NCBI GenBank assembly: GCA_029938185.1
Contig: JAOZVK010000006.1
Coordinates: 1-10,254 of the forward strand
Origin: Bacteroidales bacterium
GTDB taxonomy: Bacteria; Bacteroidota; Bacteroidia; Bacteroidales; JAOZVK01
Reading direction: 5' to 3'
DNA: 10,254 nucleotides
The number at the start of each line of letters is the position of its first letter. Position 1 is the stretch's first letter. The translations under genes and the position numbers were made by a program. Positions 1-6,679 of the stretch are shown here, one piece after another. The notes under the pieces were generated by a model, which worked only from the letters and a program-made list of their open reading frames with translations, did no database searches and had not been told where the DNA came from.

Positions 1-7
1 TACTTCA

Positions 8-903
8 CTATATTGAGTGCTGCAAACAAGTGATTTGTGCAATATTTAAGTAAGTTGGTAAATAAAAAATATATAATCCTTTTTTCTTCCATTCTTCTAT
101 TTTGTTTTTAAAAATATTAGATGTGTGAATTGAAGCATTATCAATAATAAGAAAAGTTTTATTAGTAATAGTTTTAGAAAAATCATCAATACATGCCACA
201 ACAAGTTTTGAATCAAAGTTATGTGTTGAAATAAAGGAAGTTAAATTATTTTGTTTGTTTATGATACCAAAAACATTAAGTCGTTTACTTTTTTGCGGTA
301 AAAGCTTAGTATACTCGCCTTTAGCTTGCCAACCATAGGGAATACAAGGCTCCAAACTAAAACCACTTTCATCTACATAACAAACATCTAATTCTCCTTT
401 TTCTTCTAACAAATAGAGTTCTTTTAATTGCTTTAATTTCTCCTGATATATGATAGGATCTTGTTTACCTTTCAACGATTTACGAAACCGTTTCCATGTA
501 TAGCCAAGTTTTTTAATGAAGCGTTTTAATTGACCATTACTTATATTTAATCCTAATTTTTTGCCGATTTATGATGCGGCTGATTTTAAATGTTTATTGT
601 TTTTTTTCATTACATATTTGACAGCATTAATATGTTCTTCATTATCAATCAATAAAATAGGTTTCTTATTATTATTATTTTGAAAAACAAACCAATAATA
701 CCTGAAGCTAAATATCTATTAAACCATGTATAAATTGTACGAGTACGTACACTAAATATATTTGCTAATCTTTTGACTTTGTGTCCTTTATTGCTTAATA
801 AAAGACATTGACAACGGTCTCTGAATTTTTCTACTTTTGAATTTCTAAATCCTTCTTCTAAAGTGATAATATCTGATGCTGTTAAATTTGACACAAATCT
901 CAT
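8..903 (-). pseudogene. IS630-family transposase, inactivated (frameshift, stop, truncated end)
   Basis: DDE transposase of the IS630/Tc1-mariner group, which would cut and paste its element into TA sites. The reading starts at ATG 901-903 with a helix-turn-helix region (VRTRTIYTWFNRYLASGIIG). The frame is lost near 665-690, in an ATAATAATAATAAG run. It resumes one frame over with KKPILLID, meets a TAA at 569-571 (SAAS*IGKKLGLN), and continues through a second DNA-binding segment (SNGQLKRFIKKLGYTWKRF) into the catalytic core. The first two catalytic aspartates are visible in YVDESGF and LIIDNASIH. The usual ending, SPELNxIExxW, with the third acidic residue, is missing: after LPTY the frame runs into the terminal repeat, reads LNIAQI and ends at 8. 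TTG at 473-475 could open a 155-residue frame, but that is only the C-terminal half. Several independent lesions make activity very unlikely. Family assignment is firm; the exact frameshift point is approximate. Confidence 0.88.
31..54 (+). repeat. Left terminal inverted repeat of the IS630-like element
   Basis: The segment begins TGATTTGTGCAATATTTAAG. Its reverse complement matches 1060-1084 with one substitution (A/G) and two single-base indels. The core GTGCAATATTTAAGT is at 37-51. The transposase frame reads through it, showing that the coding end has been lost. Confidence 0.6.
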
Positions 904-971
904 AATCTTATATTTTTAAATGAGCGTGCAATTTACAAAAAAAAATGTCGATTTTATATGACGAACTACTT

Positions 972-991
972 ACCACGATTATCATCGTGGT
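972..991. other. Perfect 8-bp hairpin/palindrome
   Basis: ACCACGAT-TATC-ATCGTGGT is a perfect 8-bp inverted repeat with a 4-nt loop, lying about 70 bases upstream of the transposase start. It is more GC-rich than its surroundings. It has only a three-base T run after it on the plus strand, so it is a poor terminator candidate. It could be a protein-binding palindrome or part of the element end. The function is not known. Confidence 0.5.
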
Positions 992-1032
992 TTAACAATA
1001 GTTGTTGTCCTTACAGACTTTTGATTGCACAG

Positions 1033-1058
1033 GTCGAAAAACTTTTGTAATAGTACTT
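1033..1058 (-). repeat. Dispersed repeat, copy 1 (partner at 6568-6593)
   Basis: The reverse complement of this segment reads AAGTACTATTACAAAAG and then TTTTTCGAC. It matches plus-strand 6568-6593 at 24 of 26 positions. This copy lies just inside the right terminal repeat of the IS630-like element; the other closes a tandem array behind the protease gene. Confidence 0.6.
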
Positions 1059-1059
1059 A

Positions 1060-1084
1060 TTACTTAAATGTTGCACCAAAATCA
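1060..1084 (-). repeat. Right terminal inverted repeat of the IS630-like element
   Basis: The plus strand reads TTACTTAAATGTTGCACC and ends in AAAATCA, the inverted partner of 31-54. The core ACTTAAATGTTGCAC is at 1062-1076. It abuts another dispersed repeat at 1033-1058. Confidence 0.55.
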
Positions 1085-1265
1085 TCAATTATTCATATAT
1101 GTATCTGATATCGAGGTGCTATAGTATTATATATTTTTTTCATCACCGTAACTAAAATTTTATTATATTTTTGATTTTATTGAATTCTAAGTTACTGATT
1201 ACTAAATGTAAATTTTTATAATTTTAGTTTTTTATGTAAGCCATTGATATAGCGGTTATTTGTTT

Positions 1266-1281
1266 TTTGTGCAGTATTTAA
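1266..1281 (+). repeat. Solo copy of the IS terminal-repeat core
   Basis: TTTGTGCAGTATTTAA matches 34-49 of the left terminal repeat at 15 of 16 bases, in the same orientation. It lies outside the proposed element. Confidence 0.4.
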
Positions 1282-1324
1282 TACTCTCATAAACAATTTA
1301 TTAATACAATAAAATCAATATTTC

Positions 1325-1339
1325 GTGTAACATTTAAGT
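1325..1339 (+). repeat. Second solo copy of the IS terminal-repeat core
   Basis: GTGTAACATTTAAGT differs at one of 15 bases from the reverse complement of the right-repeat core (1062-1076). It may be a remnant of another related insertion, or an AT-rich chance match. Confidence 0.35.
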
Positions 1340-1471
1340 TATTAATGATTTATTGTTAAAATGAGAATTACTGGATTTTATACACAATGCAACGCAACGT
1401 TTATTAAAAACGTATAGTCTTAATAAGATACATAACTTTCTTCTAATAATAAATTAAATAGTTAAAATATT

Positions 1472-4400
1472 ATGAGACATTACCCAGTTTATTTTGTTAA
1501 AAACAAAACAATTACAATCTTATTACTTATATTATTTATAAGTTTTTCTCAAGTATTTGGTCAAAACAGGTACTTGTCTTTTTCGAAAGATAAAAAAGAG
1601 TCAGAAAACAAAAAAACCTTACCGCTACGCAAAACAAAAAAACTTGATTCAAAAGCTTATCAAGTTTCTTTTCAATTTTCGGGAGCATTTATATCCGATA
1701 ATAAAGTCGAAAATACAAATTACAATTATTTACACATTGATGGTTTTTCAAAAATGGGGCAAATAGGAGCACCAGCCCTTCCTGCAAAAAATGAAATTAT
1801 TGCAGTACCAAGAGGTGCTGAAACCGAAATTGTAATTTTAGAAGCTGATTATATCGAATACAGCGGATATATGATACACCCAACACTTGAACCAGCAAGA
1901 GATACAGAGGGAGCTCCAGAGCCTGAATTTAAAAAAGATGAAGAAATATATTCATCAAATGAATTTTTTCCTAAAAAAATTGTTGAAATCACAAATACAG
2001 GAATTAGTAGAGGAACACAATTGGTTTATGTAGAACTGCGTCCTGTTCAATTTAATCCAGTAACTGGAGTAATTCGTGTTTATAAAAATATTCGTTACAA
2101 ATTGGTAAAGCATGGAGGAGAAGAAAATTTTGATTATATAAAACGCGAAAATTCTACTCACTACAGAAATATGTTGAAACGAAAAGTTATCAACTCAGAT
2201 GATATTCCTCAAGCAAGTTTTGAAGAAAAAAAAGAAAACGAAAAAGATAACGAAGGTGCAAGTAATTACATAATTATAACTCATAGTAAATATAATGTTG
2301 CAGCAAATGCATTAGCAAATTGGAAACGACAATTAGGATATTCAGTTGAACTTGTTTCAAAATCAAGCTGGACAGCTGATGAGGTTAAAACAGCTATTCA
2401 CAGCCGATATGCAGCATGGATACCAAAACCTGATTATTTTGTAATTATAGGTGACCATACTGGAACTTATGCTGTCCCTGGCGAAGTACATAATGTAACT
2501 CGTAATGAAACTTTTGCAACTGATTTATATTTTGCTTGTATGGATGGTAATTCCGATTGGCATCCAGATATGGCAAAAGGACGTATTTCTGTTTCATCGG
2601 CTAATGAAGCATTGATCGTTGTAAATAAAATTATTAAATATGAAAAAAATCCACCTACAACAGCATCTTATTACACAAATGCCCTAAGTTGTGCACAATA
2701 TCAAGACAACGATAATAATGGCTATGCTGATAGACGATTTTGTCATACAAGCGAAAATATTAGAGATTATTTACAAAATCAACAAGGATATAGCTCTCAA
2801 AGAATATATTATTCAAGTACAAGAGCAAATAAATCTACTTTAAAATATAATAACAAATACTATTCCGATGGAGGAGATTTACCTGAAGAACTTAGAGATG
2901 CAAATTTTAATTGGAACGGAGGAGAATCCGAAATAACAAATTCAATTAATGCAGGTAAATTTATGGTTTTTCATCGCGACCATGGTTATTCAGGAGGTTC
3001 TGGTTGGGCACACCCTTATTATACAACTTCAACTATGACAGATTTAACAAATGGTGATTTGCTACCTGTTATTTTTAGTATGAACTGCCATACAGGTGAA
3101 TTTCAATTAGATAACTGTTTTGCAGAAAAATTGTTAAGAATGGAAAATAAAGGAGCTGTTGGTGTGGTTGGGGCTGCATATTATAGCCTTAGTGGTTACA
3201 ACGATGGACTTTCGCTTGGAATGATTGATGCTATTTGGTCAGACCCAGGACTATATCCGGTAATGGGTACAGCTGGTACAGGAAGTAACTATACAATTGG
3301 TAAAGGAAATAATATTTATACAATGGGCGATGTTCTTAATCAAGGGCTTTATGCTATGGAACAAAATGTTTCGTGGTCATCTAGCAGGAAATATGAATAT
3401 GAATTATTCCATTATTTTGGAGACCCTGCAATGAAAATATGGACATCGAACCCAAATGATAATATTATAACTGCTACTCATAACTCAGATATTGAATGTA
3501 GCAGCACAAGTTTGACAATATCCAACTCGGAAGCTAATGCAACTGCATCTTTAGTTTTGAACAATAAATTATTATCAAAAACAACGCTTGACGAAAGTGG
3601 TAATGGGACATTAAACTATACAATTACAACAGTTGGAAATATCACACTAACAATTTCAAAACATAATGCTAAACCGTATGTTTCAACATTAACACAAACT
3701 GGTTCATGCGATTATCCTCCAAATGTAATAGTTAAAGATATTAATTCAGTTACAGATGTTACTGCCACATTGAGCGGCGAAATAACATATACTGGCACAA
3801 CAACTATTACCGAAAGTGGTTTTGTTTATGCAACTATCATAAATCCTGAAATTAATGGAAACGGAGTTAGCAAAGTTAAAACTGACCCGACTGTAACAGA
3901 CGGAACTTTTAATGTAGATATAAGTAATTTATCAGCATTAACAAAATATTATGTAAGAGCTTATGCTATAAATAATTCAGGAATAACATACAGTATAAGC
4001 CAATCTTTTTCAACTGATTGTGGTGCTATTTCATCTTTACCTTATACTCAAAATTTTGATGCTTTCAAAACATCAACTTCAATGACAAGATGTATGGATG
4101 ATGAATTTTATGAACAAGAATGCTGGATTAATGATAAAATTAATGATGACACTGACTGGACACCTATAACAGGAGCAACAAGATCAGGTTCTACTGGACC
4201 AAATAGAGACCATACAGGTGGTGGAAACTATGTATATATTGAAGCATCAAATTGTTATAACCATACTGCATATTTAGAAACTCCTATTTTTGATTTTAGT
4301 CAAGTTACAAAAACACCAGTACTTACATTTTATTACTATATGTATGGTTCGGATATGGGAACTTTACAAATTGATTTGTATTATAATGGTAGTTGGCATA

Positions 4401-6373
4401 ATGCAATAAATACAAACTGGAATGGTACATATGCTACAAATATATCAGGAAATCAGGGATTTGATTGGTATATGGCAACTGTTGATATTTCAGAAGCAAA
4501 GTCTTATTCCGATGTAAAAATTAGATTCAATGGACTAACAGGTTCACAATATAAAAGTGACATTGCAATTGATGATATAGAAATTAGTTTGAACCCAAAA
4601 CCAACAGCAATGATTTCTTCAACCAGCGGTTGTGAAACAGGAACAGTTAGAGTAAGTTCTAACTTGCAGGCTTTGCAAACTTTCTATTTATTAAATGCCG
4701 ATGGTAGTTCCGAAATTGCTAATAGTGGAGAAGTAAATGCTAATTACTATGAATTTACAGGACAAGTTAGCGGAACATATACTGGTAAAATTAAAAAAGA
4801 TAGTAAATTATCGGATATTTCAGCACAAACTATTTTAACTAAAAAAACAGTTCCTGGACAAGCTTCAGTAATTAATGGAACAAACACAATTAGCAATTTT
4901 ACAACTCCATTAACTTACAGTGTTACAAAAGTTAATAACGTAAATTATAGTTGGGTATTTCCAAATGGCTGGAAACAAACAAGTGGAACTAATACAAATT
5001 ATATTACTGTAATTCCGTCAGAAACAAATGGGGATATTGTAGTTACACCATCAAATGAATGTGGAATAGGAACTAAAAGAACACTAACTGTTAAAATAGC
5101 TAATTTAACAGCTGTGGTTTCATCAAAAGGTGGTTGCAAAACAGGTACAATTAAAGTAGGTTCTAATTTTCAGGGTTTACAAACTTTCTACTTATTAAAT
5201 GCCGATGGCAGTTCAGAAATAGCTAATAGTGGAGAAGTAAATACTAATTATTATGACTTTACAGGACAAGTTGCAGGAACATATACAGGTAAAATTGAAA
5301 GAAATGGTAAAATTTCTAATATTTCTGCACAAACTATTTTAACTAAAAAAACAGTACCAGAACAACTTTCAATAATTAGTGGAAATACAATGATTGCCAA
5401 TTTATCAAAACCATTAATTTATAGTGTTGAAAAAGTAAATAATGTAACCTATAGTTGGAAATTTCCAGATGGTTGGAGGCTAACAAGTGGAGCTAATAGA
5501 AATTCGATTATTGTAATGCCATCAACAACAAGTGGTAATATTATGGTTACAGCTTCAAACGAATGCGGAAGTGGAAGTTCAAGAACACTTGTTGTAACTA
5601 TGAATGATGCAATATCAATAAACAAGCAACCCAGTAATTTAAATGTTTGTAAAGGTTCAAGTGACAGATTTACTATTGAAGCTATCGGAATTGGTTTGAA
5701 ATACCAATGGAAAAAAGGCAAGTCTGATATTCCTAACGCCACAAATTCCACATATTTACTAATAAATGTATCTGATAATGATGCAGGCAATTATTCATGT
5801 GTTGTAACAAATGGGAAAAAAACAAAGACAAGTAATATTGTAATATTATCCATTGATAAACCCACAAAAATAATTCGAAATCCCAAAAGGCAAACAATTA
5901 ATGAGAATGAAAATGTATCATTTGAGGTTTCGGCAACGGGTAGTAATTTATCTTATCAGTGGAAAAAAATAGGTTCGTTAATTCCTAATGCTATAAATTC
6001 TAAATATACAATAGAAAACATAACTATCAATGATGCAGACTATTACTACTGTGTTGTAATAGGCAATTGTGGGAAAAAAGTAAGTGACGTTGCAACTTTA
6101 ATTGTAAACAAAGCTACTTCGATTGAAAATATTGCTAAAAATGGAGTCAATATTTATCCCAATCCTTCAAACGGTATTATTAAATTAGTAATTGATAAAC
6201 AATTTAAAAAAGCAAGTTTAATAATTTCAAATACAAATGGTAATCAGATTTTTACAAAAGATTTACATACAAATGAAATTACTGTTGATTTAAGAAATAA
6301 AGCAAAAGGTATTTATTTTATTAAGTTGATAATTGATGGCGAAATTATTAATTCAAAAATAATAATTGAATAA
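1472..6373 (+). CDS. Secreted gingipain-family (C25) cysteine protease with T9SS sorting domain
   Basis: Predicted secreted or surface-bound endopeptidase, exported by Sec and then the type IX system. The start is the first ATG after an in-frame TAA (1463-1465). A signal peptide covers residues 1-31 (hydrophobic ITILLLILFISF). A propeptide-like region (about 60-240, with GAPALPAKNEIIAVPRG) precedes the C25 catalytic domain (about 264-660). H504 in HRDHG and C539 in SMNCHTGEF match the gingipain His/Cys dyad. Then come an Ig-like stretch (about 661-746), an FN3-like domain (748-847), a MAM domain (about 853-1041, with GPNRDHTGGGNYVYIEAS), two 168-residue Ig/PKD-like repeats (1044-1211, 1212-1379), two Ig-like domains (about 1380-1461, 1462-1547) and a type A sorting domain (about 1551-1633, with YPNPSNG at 1562-1568). 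It stands alone, convergent with the hydroxylase gene. Catalytic family and export route are well supported; specificity and target are unknown. The many adhesive-type domains suggest binding to large proteins or polysaccharides (inference). Confidence 0.93.
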   Translation: MRHYPVYFVKNKTITILLLILFISFSQVFGQNRYLSFSKDKKESENKKTLPLRKTKKLDSKAYQVSFQFSGAFISDNKVENTNYNYLHIDGFSKMGQIGAPALPAKNEIIAVPRGAETEIVILEADYIEYSGYMIHPTLEPARDTEGAPEPEFKKDEEIYSSNEFFPKKIVEITNTGISRGTQLVYVELRPVQFNPVTGVIRVYKNIRYKLVKHGGEENFDYIKRENSTHYRNMLKRKVINSDDIPQASFEEKKENEKDNEGASNYIIITHSKYNVAANALANWKRQLGYSVELVSKSSWTADEVKTAIHSRYAAWIPKPDYFVIIGDHTGTYAVPGEVHNVTRNETFATDLYFACMDGNSDWHPDMAKGRISVSSANEALIVVNKIIKYEKNPPTTASYYTNALSCAQYQDNDNNGYADRRFCHTSENIRDYLQNQQGYSSQRIYYSSTRANKSTLKYNNKYYSDGGDLPEELRDANFNWNGGESEITNSINAGKFMVFHRDHGYSGGSGWAHPYYTTSTMTDLTNGDLLPVIFSMNCHTGEFQLDNCFAEKLLRMENKGAVGVVGAAYYSLSGYNDGLSLGMIDAIWSDPGLYPVMGTAGTGSNYTIGKGNNIYTMGDVLNQGLYAMEQNVSWSSSRKYEYELFHYFGDPAMKIWTSNPNDNIITATHNSDIECSSTSLTISNSEANATASLVLNNKLLSKTTLDESGNGTLNYTITTVGNITLTISKHNAKPYVSTLTQTGSCDYPPNVIVKDINSVTDVTATLSGEITYTGTTTITESGFVYATIINPEINGNGVSKVKTDPTVTDGTFNVDISNLSALTKYYVRAYAINNSGITYSISQSFSTDCGAISSLPYTQNFDAFKTSTSMTRCMDDEFYEQECWINDKINDDTDWTPITGATRSGSTGPNRDHTGGGNYVYIEASNCYNHTAYLETPIFDFSQVTKTPVLTFYYYMYGSDMGTLQIDLYYNGSWHNAINTNWNGTYATNISGNQGFDWYMATVDISEAKSYSDVKIRFNGLTGSQYKSDIAIDDIEISLNPKPTAMISSTSGCETGTVRVSSNLQALQTFYLLNADGSSEIANSGEVNANYYEFTGQVSGTYTGKIKKDSKLSDISAQTILTKKTVPGQASVINGTNTISNFTTPLTYSVTKVNNVNYSWVFPNGWKQTSGTNTNYITVIPSETNGDIVVTPSNECGIGTKRTLTVKIANLTAVVSSKGGCKTGTIKVGSNFQGLQTFYLLNADGSSEIANSGEVNTNYYDFTGQVAGTYTGKIERNGKISNISAQTILTKKTVPEQLSIISGNTMIANLSKPLIYSVEKVNNVTYSWKFPDGWRLTSGANRNSIIVMPSTTSGNIMVTASNECGSGSSRTLVVTMNDAISINKQPSNLNVCKGSSDRFTIEAIGIGLKYQWKKGKSDIPNATNSTYLLINVSDNDAGNYSCVVTNGKKTKTSNIVILSIDKPTKIIRNPKRQTINENENVSFEVSATGSNLSYQWKKIGSLIPNAINSKYTIENITINDADYYYCVVIGNCGKKVSDVATLIVNKATSIENIAKNGVNIYPNPSNGIIKLVIDKQFKKASLIISNTNGNQIFTKDLHTNEITVDLRNKAKGIYFIKLIIDGEIINSKIIIE
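4601..5608 (+). repeat. In-frame 504-bp tandem duplication inside the protease gene
   Basis: Two adjacent 504-base units (4601-5104 and 5105-5608) encode residues 1044-1211 and 1212-1379. The proteins align without gaps at about 67% identity (by eye, 112 of 167). A stretch starting QTFYLLNADGSSEIANSGEV is identical in both copies, as is ISAQTILTKKTVP. Each unit ends in a YSWxFPxGW...SNECG Ig/PKD-like fold. The divergence shows an old duplication, with the first half of each unit better conserved than the second. Confidence 0.9.
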
Positions 6374-6408
6374 CAGATAAGTGTATCAAAATTGAATTTT
6401 CTTATTTT

Positions 6409-6493
6409 CAGTTCTCAGTCTGGCAGTTGGCAGTCGGCAGTCTTCAGCCAACTTACTCAAGAGAAAAAGGCGTAGTAAAAAGACTGAGAACTG
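6409..6493 (+). terminator. Possible terminator of the protease gene (13-bp stem, long loop)
   Basis: CAGTTCTCAGTCT (6409-6421) and AGACTGAGAACTG (6481-6493) are perfect 13-bp inverted repeats, 36 bases past the protease stop. Four Ts follow on the plus strand. The 59-nt loop is long for an intrinsic terminator, so this may instead be a mobile or structural repeat. No T run follows it in the minus direction. Confidence 0.35.
6421..6441 (+). repeat. Three heptamer repeats (YGGCAGT)
   Basis: TGGCAGT, TGGCAGT and CGGCAGT follow each other without spacing within the loop of the 13-bp inverted repeat. They are GC-rich against an AT-rich background. CTTCAG follows as a further weak relative. Confidence 0.6.
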
Positions 6494-6585
6494 TTTTGAT
6501 ATACTGTTTTGATATACTGTTATTAAAGTACTGTTATTAAAGTACTGTTATTAAAGTACTGTTATTAAAGTACTGTTACAAAAGT
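6490..6585 (+). repeat. Tandem array: 2 x 13 nt then 5 x 14 nt
   Basis: Two copies of ACTGTTTTGATAT (6490-6515) are followed by four exact copies of ACTGTTATTAAAGT (6516-6571) and one altered copy, ACTGTTACAAAAGT (6572-6585). All units share ACTGTT, so the array switches unit type partway. The first unit overlaps the right arm of the 13-bp inverted repeat. It lies in the gap between the two convergent genes and encodes nothing visible. Confidence 0.92.
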
Positions 6586-6593
6586 TTATCGAC
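6568..6593 (+). repeat. Dispersed repeat, copy 2 (partner at 1033-1058)
   Basis: AAGTACTGTTACAAAAG followed by TTTATCGAC matches the reverse complement of 1033-1058 at 24 of 26 bases. It includes the last altered unit of the tandem array and eight bases beyond it, so the match is not explained by the array alone. Confidence 0.6.
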
Positions 6594-6638
6594 ATTTACT
6601 TATTCATAACTTTCTGATTAAATTGTCTTTGTACTAAT

Positions 6639-6669
6639 GCGTAAGCAACTATAAATAGGTCGAAGACCT
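6639..6669 (-). repeat. GCGTAAGCAAC-hairpin element, copy 1
   Basis: GCGTAAGCAAC (6639-6649) followed by TATAAAT and the hairpin AGGTC-GAA-GACCT (6657-6669). The same layout occurs at 9334-9365 with a different but still pairing stem. It lies 10 bases past the stop of the hydroxylase gene. Confidence 0.6.
6657..6669 (-). terminator. Possible weak terminator of the hydroxylase gene
   Basis: In the minus-strand transcript the hairpin is AGGUC-UUC-GACCU, 10 bases after the TAA at 6680-6682, followed by AUUUAUAG. The stem is only 5 bp and the U run is interrupted, so efficiency would be low. It is the counterpart of the better terminator after the FISUMP gene. Confidence 0.35.
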
Positions 6670-6679
6670 TAATAAAATT

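Larger units (their letters stand above)
31..1084. mobile_element. Decayed IS630-like insertion sequence
   Basis: The interval is bounded by imperfect inverted repeats (31-54 and 1060-1084) and contains one dead transposase gene on the minus strand. Its length of about 1.05 kb fits the IS630 family. The left repeat directly follows the codons for LPTY, so the last part of the transposase has been deleted up to the element end. About 155 bases separate the transposase start from the right repeat, which is longer than usual, so the right boundary is less certain. I could not identify a clean TA duplication at the outer edges. Confidence 0.6.
1085..1471. other. AT-rich intergenic region upstream of the C25 protease gene
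   Basis: There is no open frame worth calling in these 387 bases on either strand. They contain two relics of the IS terminal-repeat core (1266-1281 and 1325-1339) and a short palindrome ACGTTT-ATTAA-AAACGT (1397-1413). TAACTTTC at 1433-1440 is one base from the Bacteroidota -7 consensus TAnnTTTG, but there is no TTTG at the expected upstream distance, so no promoter is called. There is no Shine-Dalgarno-like sequence before ATG 1472, as is usual in this phylum. Confidence 0.5.

Noticed and set aside
649..700. Programmed frameshift joining the two halves of the transposase
   Set aside because: Some IS elements use this, but the shift here is not at a canonical X XXY YYZ heptamer, and the second half also has a TAA stop and lacks its catalytic end. 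Decay explains all lesions.
1397..1413. Palindrome ACGTTT-ATTAA-AAACGT as an operator for the protease gene
   Set aside because: The arms are only 6 bp in AT-rich DNA and no supporting promoter elements are placed around it; it is noted only within the intergenic entry.
1557..2161. Short open frames overlapping the protease gene on both strands (1557-1766 +, 1955-2161 -)
   Set aside because: They lie wholly within the well-supported protease reading frame, have low-complexity translations and match no recognisable family.
5449..5790. 113-residue minus-strand open frame inside the protease gene
   Set aside because: It is antisense to the Ig-like repeat region, whose sense frame is clearly coding; no domain is recognisable in the antisense frame.
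6490..6585. CRISPR array
   Set aside because: The units are 13-14 nt, directly adjacent and without spacers; there are no cas genes. It is a plain tandem repeat.
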